Part shown: piece by piece, positions 17,842 through 25,752 of the stretch | Layout of the letters: each line of letters begins with the position of its first letter | How positions within the stretch are numbered: the first letter of the stretch is position 1 | Assembly: GCF_023242365.1 (NCBI RefSeq) | Contig: NZ_JALLIX010000026.1 | Location: 1 to 64,000, forward strand | Origin: Pseudomonas sp. MWU13-2100 | GTDB taxonomy: Bacteria > Pseudomonadota > Gammaproteobacteria > Pseudomonadales > Pseudomonadaceae | Length of the DNA: 64,000 nt | Direction of reading: 5' to 3' | The notes under the pieces: generated by a model | Seen by the model: only the letters and a program-made list of their open reading frames with translations | What the model was told of the DNA's origin: nothing | Databases searched by the model: none | Translations under genes and position numbers: made by a program

Positions 17842-19160
17842 ACGCGCCGGTAGCGGGCGCCGTGGAGCGGGTGTTCGCCCAGTTCCTCGACCTTGAGCGC
17901 CTGACCCGCGCCGCCCGTACCACCGAACAGTTGGCTTATAGCCTGGTCAACGATGGCCAGGCACTGTTCGGCTTTCGCCACGCCGCCCTGCTGATTGCCG
18001 GCAAGGTGCGGGCGGTGACCGGGGTCAGCTCGGTGGAGCCGAATGCGCCGTTTGTCGCTTTCGTCGAACACGCAGTGGCGCAGATCTTCAAGCTGGAACG
18101 GGCCAAGCCGGCGACCGTGGTGCCAATGGACGCCTTCACCGCCTCCGTGCGCGAGGACTGGCAGAGCCTGTCGGCGCCTCAGGTGTTCTGGTTGCCGCTG
18201 CTCGATCACAAGGGCGAGGTCTTCGGCGGCCTCTGGCTGGCCCGTGACAATCCCTGGAGTCCGTCCGAACAGGTGCTGCTGGCGCAATTGGGCGACACCT
18301 ACAGCCATGCCTGGCTTGCCTTGCAGCCCCGCCGGCCGTGGCGTTTGCGTTTTACCCGCAAGCGCCAGGCGTTGCTGGTGGTGCTGGCGTTGCTGAGCCT
18401 GCTGATTCCGGTGCGCCAGTCAGTGCTGGCGCCGGCGGAAGTCGTGCCGCTGGCCGGCCGGGTAGTGGCGGCGCCGCTGGACGGGGTGATTGCCGAATTC
18501 CTGGTCAAACCGAACCAGACGGTGAAGACCGGCGACCTGTTGGTACGCTTCGAGAGCACCACCCTCAAGGCCCAGGCCGATGTGGCCCAACGCGCCCTCG
18601 GCGTGGCCGAAGCCGAATTGAAGGCCAATGCCCAGCGGGCCTTTGCCGATGCCGAGTCGAGTTCGAAGATCGATTTGCTGGCGGCGCGGGTCGAGCAGAA
18701 ACGCGCCGAACGCGATTACGCCGCCGAATTGCTCAAACGCAGCGAGGTGCGCGCCGAACGTGACGGTATCGCAGTGTTCGCCGATGCTGAACGCTGGACC
18801 GGCAAGCCGGTGCAGACCGGTGAACGGCTGATGGAAATCGCCGACCCGAGCCAGGCCGAACTGCGCATCGAACTGGCGGTCGGCGACGCCATCGCCCTGG
18901 CGTCCGATGCTGAAGTCGCGTTGTTCCTCGACAGCGATCCCTTGCAGCGTTACTCGGCCAGGCTGGAGCGGGTGGCCTACGAGGCGCAATCGACCCCGGC
19001 CGGGCAGTTGGCCTATCGCCTGGATGCCAGCTTCAATGATACCCCGGTGCCGCGCATCGGCTTGCGCGGCACAGCGAAACTCTTTGGCCAGCGCGCGCCA
19101 TTGGCCTTGTACCTGCTGCGTCGGCCCTTGGCCGGGTTGCGCCAGAGTGTCGGGCTGTAA
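17838..19160 (+). CDS. HlyD-family adaptor with N-terminal GAF-like cytoplasmic domain
   Basis: A 440-residue inner-membrane protein. Residues 1-160 form a soluble GAF-like domain (FGFRHAALLIAGKVRAVTGV and FWLPLLDHKGEVFGGLWLARDNPWS). A single TM follows (about 175-193, ALLVVLALLSLLIPV), then a periplasmic HlyD-like part with lipoyl halves (GVIAEFLVKPNQTVKTGDLLVRF), a coiled coil and a beta-barrel. A regulatory domain on the cytoplasmic side of an adaptor is unusual and could sense substrate or a small ligand. The start GTG 17838 overlaps the previous stop; the end overlaps the next gene as TAATG. Confidence 0.85.
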   Translation: MNAPVAGAVERVFAQFLDLERLTRAARTTEQLAYSLVNDGQALFGFRHAALLIAGKVRAVTGVSSVEPNAPFVAFVEHAVAQIFKLERAKPATVVPMDAFTASVREDWQSLSAPQVFWLPLLDHKGEVFGGLWLARDNPWSPSEQVLLAQLGDTYSHAWLALQPRRPWRLRFTRKRQALLVVLALLSLLIPVRQSVLAPAEVVPLAGRVVAAPLDGVIAEFLVKPNQTVKTGDLLVRFESTTLKAQADVAQRALGVAEAELKANAQRAFADAESSSKIDLLAARVEQKRAERDYAAELLKRSEVRAERDGIAVFADAERWTGKPVQTGERLMEIADPSQAELRIELAVGDAIALASDAEVALFLDSDPLQRYSARLERVAYEAQSTPAGQLAYRLDASFNDTPVPRIGLRGTAKLFGQRAPLALYLLRRPLAGLRQSVGL

Positions 19161-21256
19161 TGAACCTGCCCAGCCTGCGCGCGGATCTGCAGCTCACCAC
19201 GGCCGCCCCGGCGTTGGACGGTTCGCCGCGCTGGACCCTGGCCGACCCCGTGCGCGGGCGTTATTTCAAGCTTGGCGTCCAGGCCATCCGCCTGCTGCGG
19301 CATTGGTCGCTGGGTGATCCGGCGCAGGTGTTGCAAGCGGCGAACCGCGAACCGGGCCTGCCGCTGGGCGACCCTGAGCTGGAGCAGTTGCTGGGCTTTC
19401 TGCGCGCCCATGACCTGATTGCCGCGCTGGACCCACAACAGCGCGCCAGCTACGCCTGGAAAGCTGCCGCGTCGCGCCAGAGTCTGTGGCAGATGGCGCT
19501 GCATCAATATCTGTTTTTCCGCATTCCCCTGTGGCGCCCGGATGCCTTCCTCAATCGCACCTGGCCGTGGTTGCAACGCTTTGGCCCGCGCCTGCTGCGC
19601 TACGGCTTGCCGGCCACCCTGGGGCTGGGGGTGTTTCTGGTGTCGCGGGACTGGGAGCGTTTTCTCTCGACTTTTCCGCACCTGTTCAGTCTCGGCGGGG
19701 CCATGGCCTTCGGCATCGCGCTGTTCTTCGCCAAACTCTGCCATGAGTTCGGTCATGCGTTCATGGCCAAGCGCGCCGGATGTCGGGTGCAGAGCATGGG
19801 CGTGGCCTTCATGGTCATGCTGCCGTTGTTCTACACCGACGTCAGCGACGCCTGGCGGATCAACGACCGCAAGGCGCGATTATTGATCGGTGCCGGCGGG
19901 GTCATGGCCGAGATGCTGTTGGCCTGTATCGCCCTGCTGGCCTGGTCGCTATTACCGGACGGGCCGGCGCGCACGGCGGCGTTCATGCTTGCCAGCGCCA
20001 CCTGGCTGACCACCCTGGCGGTCAACCTCAACCCGTTCATGCGTTTTGATGGTTATTTTCTGCTCAGTGACTTCTGGGAAATCGACAACCTCCAGGGCCG
20101 GGCCTTTGCCCTGTGTCGCTGGCAATTGCGCGAGGCCTTGTTCGGCTACGATGAGCCGGCCCCCGAGCCTTGGCCGCCGGCCATGCGCCGCCGCCTGCTG
20201 TGGTGGGGATTCCTCTCCTGGTTGTGGCGTGCGACGCTGTTTTTCGGGATCGCCCTGGCGGTCTATCACCTGTTCTTCAAGTTGCTGGGTATCTTCCTGA
20301 TGATGGTGGAGCTGGGCTGGTTCATCTTCCTGCCGATTTTCAAGGAGGCCCGCGAATGGTGGTCGCGACGTGAACAGGCGCACACCCCACGGGTGTTGCT
20401 CAGCGGTCTGGGCCTGCTGGCGCTGCTGTTGCTGGTGGCGGTGCCCTGGCGCAGCAGCGTGGAAATCCCGGTGATGCTCGAGGCCGGGCGGGTCACGGCG
20501 CTGCATGCGCCGGTTGCCGCGCGGGTCAAGCAGGTCAATGTGCACGATGGGCAGATGATCGAGGCGGGCACGGTACTGGTGGAGCTGGAGTCGCCAGACG
20601 TCGACTCGCGCTTGATCATCGTGCGCCGTGAAATCGATATCCTGCAATTGCAGATGCGCCGCCAGGCCGGGCGCAGCGAAACGGCGGCGGATGTCGGCAT
20701 TCTCGAACAGCGCTTGGCGGAGGCCGTGGCCGAATACCGGGGGTTGCAGGCGCGCCGTGAGCGTCTGCTGTTGAAGGCACCCCAGGCCGGCCAGGTGCGC
20801 GACCTGATGCCGCAATTGGTCGCCGGGCGCTGGGTTTCGACCAAGGAGCCGCTGGCGCGGGTCGTCGAGGGCGGCACCCGCATGCGTGGCTATCTGGCTG
20901 AAGAGGACTTGTGGCGGGTCGCGCCGGGGGCGAAGGGACGATTTGTCGCCGACGACCCGATGCGGCCGGCCTGGCCGGTGGAGCTGCTGGACGTCGATGC
21001 CAATGGCGTAGTGGCCATCGACCAGGAGGCCCTGACTTCCGATCATCACGGTCCGATTGCCGTGCGCCGCGACGAAAACCGTCGTCCGGAGCCGGTGCAG
21101 GCGCAATACGGTGCGCGCCTGCGGTTGCTTGAGGAGGTGCCGACGCCGATCCATCCGCTGCGCGGCGTGGCGGTGCTGCAAGGTCGCAGTGAGTCGTGGC
21201 TGGGTATCGCCTGGCGGCGAATGGCGGCCTTGGGCGTGCGGGAGAGTGGTTTCTAG
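19160..21256 (+). CDS. PqqD-like / M50 metallopeptidase / HlyD fusion protein
   Basis: A 698-residue polytopic inner-membrane protein. Residues about 15-90 (PRWTLADPVRGRYFKLGVQA) look like the PqqD/leader-binding winged helix found in peptide export systems. An M50 (site-2-protease type) zinc peptidase core follows, with CHEFGHAF near residue 195 and NLNPFMRFDGYFLLSDF near 293, set among TM segments. After more TMs (about 350-435) comes a periplasmic lipoyl/HlyD-like domain (ARVKQVNVHDGQMIEAGTVL) to the C-terminus. Such fusions are seen where secreted peptides or proteins are exported without a classical ABC peptidase. Here the likely client is the giant protein at 25753. It may cleave, bind or translocate its leader; the mechanism is inferred. 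Confidence 0.85.
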   Translation: MNLPSLRADLQLTTAAPALDGSPRWTLADPVRGRYFKLGVQAIRLLRHWSLGDPAQVLQAANREPGLPLGDPELEQLLGFLRAHDLIAALDPQQRASYAWKAAASRQSLWQMALHQYLFFRIPLWRPDAFLNRTWPWLQRFGPRLLRYGLPATLGLGVFLVSRDWERFLSTFPHLFSLGGAMAFGIALFFAKLCHEFGHAFMAKRAGCRVQSMGVAFMVMLPLFYTDVSDAWRINDRKARLLIGAGGVMAEMLLACIALLAWSLLPDGPARTAAFMLASATWLTTLAVNLNPFMRFDGYFLLSDFWEIDNLQGRAFALCRWQLREALFGYDEPAPEPWPPAMRRRLLWWGFLSWLWRATLFFGIALAVYHLFFKLLGIFLMMVELGWFIFLPIFKEAREWWSRREQAHTPRVLLSGLGLLALLLLVAVPWRSSVEIPVMLEAGRVTALHAPVAARVKQVNVHDGQMIEAGTVLVELESPDVDSRLIIVRREIDILQLQMRRQAGRSETAADVGILEQRLAEAVAEYRGLQARRERLLLKAPQAGQVRDLMPQLVAGRWVSTKEPLARVVEGGTRMRGYLAEEDLWRVAPGAKGRFVADDPMRPAWPVELLDVDANGVVAIDQEALTSDHHGPIAVRRDENRRPEPVQAQYGARLRLLEEVPTPIHPLRGVAVLQGRSESWLGIAWRRMAALGVRESGF

Positions 21257-21285
21257 TCATTACAACGGTTCAGGGAGTAAAACCG

Positions 21286-21780
21286 ATGTTGAACAATGCG
21301 TCTGCCGCCGGTTTGTCCATGCGGCCCTCACGGCCTACCGATGCCCCTTTTCTGCAGAGCCTTTATCAGTCGGCCCGTCCCGAGTTGCAGTGGATCGACG
21401 CTGAGCCGGAGGTGGTCGAGCGGGTGGTCGCCCAGCAGTACCAGGCGCAGGAGCTGGGGATCGGCGATAACTTCCCCGAGGCGATGCACTATGTGGTGGA
21501 AAAGCTCGACACCCCCATCGGTGTACTGAGCGCCGATTTCGGCGCCAATGAAATCCGGGTGCTGTACCTGGCGTTTATCCCGGCGGCCCGTGGCAAGGGC
21601 TTTGGTCGCAGCGTGCTGCAAGGGGTGCAGAAGGCCGCCGAGCAGGTGCGCTGCCCGGTGGCGACGGTGGTCTGGGCGAGTAATCCCCAGGCGCGCCAGC
21701 ATTACCTGGCGCTGGGGTTTCGGGTCGAGGAAAGTTCGCCGGCGGCTGAGCGCCTGGTCTGGTATCCGGGTTTCAGTTGA
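21286..21780 (+). CDS. GNAT family N-acetyltransferase
   Basis: A 164-residue protein with the GNAT fold: MRPSRPTDAPFLQSLYQ at the N-terminus, the acetyl-CoA-binding motif A in LAFIPAARGKGFGRSVLQGVQKAA, and the late NPQARQHYLALGFRVEE. The start ATG 21286 has GGGAG 8 bp upstream; it follows the M50-HlyD gene by 29 bp on the same strand and is probably in the same operon. The substrate is unknown; modification of an exported protein or its leader is possible. Its last 8 bases overlap the convergent DUF6916 gene. Confidence 0.85.
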   Translation: MLNNASAAGLSMRPSRPTDAPFLQSLYQSARPELQWIDAEPEVVERVVAQQYQAQELGIGDNFPEAMHYVVEKLDTPIGVLSADFGANEIRVLYLAFIPAARGKGFGRSVLQGVQKAAEQVRCPVATVVWASNPQARQHYLALGFRVEESSPAAERLVWYPGFS

Positions 21781-22084
21781 AGACGATATTGAAATAGCCC
21801 AGGGCCGGGTCACGGCCCTGGGGCGGCTCGCGGGAGACGAACACGGCGTCTATGCGGCCCAACTGCGGTAACTCCAGGGTGCACAGGCCGTCGATGAAGT
21901 CCGTCGGTTCCAGGCTGCGCAACATCACGTTGAAGGGCATTCGGGGATTTTCCGGCAGGCGTGATTGCGGGCGCAGCTCGATCTCTTCGATCTGGATTGG
22001 TAGCTGGCTGCCGTCGGGCAGGTGCAGCGGGCAGTGCTGTTTCATCAGCGACTGGAAGTGTTCACTTGAAACCTGTTGCAGCAT
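21773..22084 (-). CDS. DUF6916 family protein
   Basis: A 103-residue protein without signal or TM. Its pattern (FQSLMKQHCPLHL, IEEIELRPQSR, PFNVMLRSL, LGRIDAVFVSREPPQGRDPALGYFNIVFN) matches the small family DUF6916, which tends to accompany tail-collar/MdpB-like genes; one lies next door on the same strand. Function is unknown. The 3' end overlaps the GNAT gene by 8 bp, so the two converge. Confidence 0.72.
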   Translation of the reverse strand: MLQQVSSEHFQSLMKQHCPLHLPDGSQLPIQIEEIELRPQSRLPENPRMPFNVMLRSLEPTDFIDGLCTLELPQLGRIDAVFVSREPPQGRDPALGYFNIVFN

Positions 22085-22148
22085 CGATATTCTCCGTCAT
22101 GTACGGCAAGAGCCGGGGGCTGGGTCAGTTGAGGCTGAACACGGTCCC

Positions 22149-22212
22149 TGTAGGAGCTGAGCTTGCTTGCGAAGGGGCCCGTGAGAGCGCCAAAAGCTTC
22201 GCGGCGGTGCGG
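22149..22212. repeat. Degenerate REP/REPIN element
   Basis: CTGTAGGAGCTGAGCTTGCT at 22149 and the inverted fragment AAAGCTTCGCGGCGG near 22194-22207 are decayed copies of the REP arms seen at 2371 and 13104. Confidence 0.6.
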
Positions 22213-22258
22213 TGACCCGACAAGCCCAGTTCCTGCAGGTTTGATGGCGCGCTCCTGA

Positions 22259-22849
22259 TCAGTTGCGGGACGGGAATAGCCCTTGCAGGGCGATGCTGAA
22301 GTTCACCACCAGGAACGGGTTCATCGTCGCCAGCGGCAAGCTGCTACCGGGTGTGCTCAGGGTCCCGGCGAGGGTGCTGGTCACACCTTTCAGTGCAACC
22401 GGCGACGCGCCTTGTGCATCGGAGTAGATCGCAGCCGAGGGTGGCCCGGATGGGGTGGAGGCACCGATATAGGCATTGGTGGTGGTCGGCGCGTTGACCG
22501 GATTGCTGGGGACGCTCGCCAGATTGACGGTGGTATTGACGGTCAGGCCGGTGGTCGGGATCACCTGTGGCGGCAGATTGCTGCTCAGGACCGAGACACT
22601 TTCGGTGCCGTTGAACTCGCCCATGACCCGTGGCGACAGGTTCGGCCCGGTTCCCTGGCCGATGGCCAGTCGGCTTTGCAGGTTGGGCAGGCCAAAGGTT
22701 TGCTGGCCATTGCCGCCATAGGTGGTGCCCATCACCGCGAACAGCGCCTGATATTGCGAGAGCGGCATGATTTGCCCGTTGCACAATGCCCAGCCAGAGG
22801 GCGCGTAGTTGAAGCCGAACATCTGGATAGTGCCGAGAAATACTTCCAT
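22259..22849 (-). CDS. Phage tail collar domain protein (MdpB-like)
   Basis: A 196-residue protein starting MEVFLGTIQMFGFNYAPSGW. It has the full tail-collar signature WALCNGQIMPLSQYQALFAV, GTTYGGNGQQTFGLPNL and a closing MNPFLVVNFSIALQG. The middle is Ser/Thr/Pro-rich and low-complexity. Outside prophages these proteins are known as microcystin-dependent-protein-like (MdpB) and occur with DUF6916 genes and large surface proteins. No other phage gene is near, so it is probably a co-opted surface or secreted trimeric protein rather than prophage debris. Confidence 0.85.
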   Translation of the reverse strand: MEVFLGTIQMFGFNYAPSGWALCNGQIMPLSQYQALFAVMGTTYGGNGQQTFGLPNLQSRLAIGQGTGPNLSPRVMGEFNGTESVSVLSSNLPPQVIPTTGLTVNTTVNLASVPSNPVNAPTTTNAYIGASTPSGPPSAAIYSDAQGASPVALKGVTSTLAGTLSTPGSSLPLATMNPFLVVNFSIALQGLFPSRN

Positions 22850-23090
22850 AGATCCTTATCCTTCAGCTGTGTTGAGTGAGGTGCGGTGCCCGATGGACGA
22901 ACGGTATGGGGCGCTGTCCGGGTCTGTTGTGCACCGCCTGAAAGGGTAGACGCTGCCTCTGGCCCTGCCGGTTTTTTTGCGTGGTCGAGGTCGTGATTGG
23001 AACAGTCAGGCAAGGCGATGTCGTTCTAGCCTACAATCACCGCGTCATACCCCCGAGGCGGGTGCAGTTGTCGATTTCTAGAGGATGGTG

Positions 23091-24677
23091 ATGGGCGTTC
23101 CGAGCAATGATGAAGCAGTAAAGCGACTAGACTTTCAGCCTGTCACGCATCCGCAATCGCTGGCCCAGCTGCTTTGCCAACCCTGGCTGATAGCCCTCAT
23201 GCTACTGGCCGTGGCGTTACGCCTTTATGAACTGACGGCCGCGGCGATCTGGGGCGACGAAGGCTCCAGCCTGCTGCTGGCCCAGTTCCCGCTGGTCGGT
23301 ATCTGGTCCCATGCGTCCCATGATGTCCATCCGCCGCTGTATTTCATGCTGCTGCATCTCTGGATCGGCCTGTTCGGCGACTCGATCCTGTCGATCCGGA
23401 TGATGAGCGCGGTACCGGGGGTGGTCACGGTGCTCCTCGGTACCTGGCTGGCGCAACTGGTCGCCAACCGACGGGTCACGATGCTGACCTGCCTGCTGCT
23501 GGCCCTGTTGCCCACGGCCGTGCGCTACAGCCAGGAAATACGCATGTATTCGCTGATGGGCGTGTGGCTGCTGGGGGCGACCATCGCCCTGGTGCACTGG
23601 GTGCGCGAGCCCGCGCGCCAGCGTTATCTGGTGATCTATGCGCTGTTGATGACGGCCGCGTTCTATACCCACTACTTTTCGGCGTTGTGCGTGTTGTCGC
23701 ACTGGCTTTATCTGCTGGTGATCCGTCCGCAGCCCGGCAGCGCACACCGCCATATCGCCCGTCGCGAGTGGTGGTTGGCCAACGTGGCGATCGTGTTGCT
23801 GTTCCTGCCCTGGCTGCCGGGGTTGATCGACCTGGTGCGGCACATGGAGGATCTGAAGGTCGGTGGCGATGTCGGCTGGGAACCACCGGTGACCTTGCGC
23901 TCGCTGCCGTCGATGATCTGGCAGTTGATGGCGCAGGACGATGGGGAGGGGATGCCGCTGTGGCTGTTCGTCCCCTTGCCAGGCGTGATCGCGGCAGTGA
24001 TGACCTTCCTCGTCTGGCATGATCGCAGCCGCTACCGCTTCGACACGATGCTGGTGATCTACAGTGCACTGCCGCTGCTGTTGGTATTTGCCATTTCCTT
24101 CGTCTCGCCGGTGTTTATCGAGCGTTACCTGACCGTGCCGGCGCTGGGCCTGCCGATAATCCTGGCCCTGGCCATTGATCGCCTGGCGCGGCGCTTCAAG
24201 GTCCTGGCGGTGCTCCTGCTGCTGGCGGTCCTGGCGGTGGAGGGCGTGGGCCTGAAGAACAACTACACCGTCGACGCCGGCGATCAGTTCAACAACATGG
24301 TCGAGTACATGAACCAGCACACGGTCGCCGGTGACCAGGTGGTGCTGGGCGACATGTTCTGGTACCTGACCTGGAGTTACTACGACAAGAGCGCCACCAC
24401 GCCGCGACTGTATACACCGCCTACCGCCAAGGGGTTGTCGACCCGACCCAACAGCTATGGTTTCGGTACGCTGATCGATGAAAACGCCGGCATCTACCTC
24501 GATCACCTGGAGGAGCTGCCCCCGGGCAATGGGCGGGTCTGGTTGGTGATGAGCCGGGAGGCTCCGGATGAGTTCCCGTCTATTCCGGAAAATTGGCTAA
24601 AAATTGATCAGCATCCCGGTGGCGATACTCAGGCGGTGCTCTATGAGGTCTGTCAAACCCCATGTAGTGATCACTAA
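23091..24677 (+). CDS. GT39-type membrane glycosyltransferase (ArnT/PMT-like)
   Basis: A 528-residue polytopic protein with about 11-13 TM segments. It has the first-loop acidic motif AAAIWGDEGSSLLLAQ, the family motif SHDVHPPLYFMLLHLW and RYSQEIRMYSLMG. A soluble C-terminal domain of about 120 residues follows the last TM. GT39/PMT-type enzymes transfer a sugar from a polyprenyl-phosphate carrier to protein or lipid on the periplasmic side. Next to a giant Ser/Thr-rich surface protein, protein O-glycosylation is a reasonable guess, not proven. An in-frame ATG lies at 23085, but GAGG sits directly against it; ATG 23091 has proper spacing. It is divergent from the MdpB gene. Confidence 0.85.
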   Translation: MGVPSNDEAVKRLDFQPVTHPQSLAQLLCQPWLIALMLLAVALRLYELTAAAIWGDEGSSLLLAQFPLVGIWSHASHDVHPPLYFMLLHLWIGLFGDSILSIRMMSAVPGVVTVLLGTWLAQLVANRRVTMLTCLLLALLPTAVRYSQEIRMYSLMGVWLLGATIALVHWVREPARQRYLVIYALLMTAAFYTHYFSALCVLSHWLYLLVIRPQPGSAHRHIARREWWLANVAIVLLFLPWLPGLIDLVRHMEDLKVGGDVGWEPPVTLRSLPSMIWQLMAQDDGEGMPLWLFVPLPGVIAAVMTFLVWHDRSRYRFDTMLVIYSALPLLLVFAISFVSPVFIERYLTVPALGLPIILALAIDRLARRFKVLAVLLLLAVLAVEGVGLKNNYTVDAGDQFNNMVEYMNQHTVAGDQVVLGDMFWYLTWSYYDKSATTPRLYTPPTAKGLSTRPNSYGFGTLIDENAGIYLDHLEELPPGNGRVWLVMSREAPDEFPSIPENWLKIDQHPGGDTQAVLYEVCQTPCSDH

Positions 24678-24717
24678 CCGTTACAGGTTTGAAATAGAGC
24701 CATGAGGTCGCGTTAAG

Positions 24718-24749
24718 GATCCATGAATTCTGACGTCCATGGGTCTTTT
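24718..24749 (+). terminator. Candidate terminator after the glycosyltransferase gene
   Basis: GATCCATG pairs with CATGGGTC (8-bp stem, one G-T pair) across a 12-nt loop, followed by TTTT. The stem is modest and the T run short. Confidence 0.45.
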
Positions 24750-24795
24750 CGAGGTAAAGACCCTACAATTGATGTCAAAATACTACTAGTCTGAA

Positions 24796-25689
24796 ATGGT
24801 TCCTTACGCTACGCTTTGTCCTACAAATGGACTTCCGTCTAGGGTGAAGGGATTGCGCAGTTTTCACTTTATCTCCGGTTTGCCGCGCTCAGGGTCAACC
24901 CTGCTGTCCGCCATTCTTTTACAAAATCCCCGTTTTCATGCGGGCATGAGCAGCCCGGTCGGCACCCTGTTCAACAGCGTGCTGGAACAATGCAGTGCCG
25001 GCAGCGAATTCGGCGCGGTGATCGACACCGACATGCGTCGTCGTCTGTTGCGCGGACTGTTCGAATCCTATTACGCCGACAAGACCGAGCAATCGGTGGT
25101 CTTCGATACCAATCGCCAGTGGTCGGCGCGCCTTCCCGCGTTGATGGACCTGTTCCCCCGGTCCAAGGTCATCGCCTGCGTGCGCAATGTCGCCTGGGTC
25201 ATGGACAGCCTCGAGCGGTTGTACCGCGCCAACCCCTTCGAGAACACCAAGCTGTTCAACGATCAGGTCGAGCGCAACACCGTCTACAGCCGTTGCGAAA
25301 CCCTGGCCCAGCGCAATCGCCTGGTGGGGTATGCCTGGACCGCGCTCAAGGAAGCCTATTACGGCGAACACGCCAACTCTTTGCTGCTGATCGATTACGA
25401 CCTGCTGTCCCAGGCCCCGGAGCGGGTATTGCGGCTGGTCTACGATTTTATCGGCGAGCCCTGGTTCGAACACGATTTCGACCACCTGGTGTATGACGCC
25501 CCGGAATTCGACCAAGCCCTCGGGGTTGCCGGCCTGCACAAGGTCAAACCCAAGGTGGCATTGGAGCCAAGGCGCACGATCCTGCCGCCGGACCTGTTTG
25601 AAAAATATGCGGAGTTGTCGTTCTGGAACGATGGTTCGGCCAGCGTCGCGAATGTCATTCGTATGAAAAACCCTACCGCGGTCAGTTGA
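24796..25689 (+). CDS. Sulfotransferase family protein (1)
   Basis: A 297-residue soluble protein. The 5'-phosphosulfate loop FISGLPRSGSTLLSAIL lies at about 24-40. A 3'-phosphate-binding segment follows (SKVIACVRNVAWVMDSLERLYRAN), then RLVYDFIGEPW toward the C-terminus. These bind PAPS and transfer sulfate to a hydroxyl, for example on sugar or tyrosine. The donor-making genes are not in the window. It lies between the glycosyltransferase and the giant adhesin, so it may sulfate the adhesin or its glycan. Homologues usually begin near KGLRSFHFISG; a GTG at 24844 would give that start, but neither start has a strong ribosome site. Confidence 0.82.
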   Translation: MVPYATLCPTNGLPSRVKGLRSFHFISGLPRSGSTLLSAILLQNPRFHAGMSSPVGTLFNSVLEQCSAGSEFGAVIDTDMRRRLLRGLFESYYADKTEQSVVFDTNRQWSARLPALMDLFPRSKVIACVRNVAWVMDSLERLYRANPFENTKLFNDQVERNTVYSRCETLAQRNRLVGYAWTALKEAYYGEHANSLLLIDYDLLSQAPERVLRLVYDFIGEPWFEHDFDHLVYDAPEFDQALGVAGLHKVKPKVALEPRRTILPPDLFEKYAELSFWNDGSASVANVIRMKNPTAVS

Positions 25690-25702
25690 TCGCGGTTTTT
25701 TA
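25675..25702 (+). terminator. Rho-independent terminator overlapping the sulfotransferase stop codon
   Basis: ACCGCG and CGCGGT form a 6-bp stem around GTCAGTTGAT and are followed by TTTTTTATT. The TGA stop (25687-25689) lies in the loop. It separates the sulfotransferase from the adhesin gene, which then needs its own promoter or read-through. Confidence 0.75.
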
Positions 25703-25752
25703 TTCCGACAAAAAATCCTTTGGGCGTGTGAGCGCCCGAGTGCAGGTGAAGC

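Noticed and set aside
22259..22849. Tail-collar gene as part of a prophage
   Set aside because: No integrase, capsid, terminase or other tail genes are nearby.
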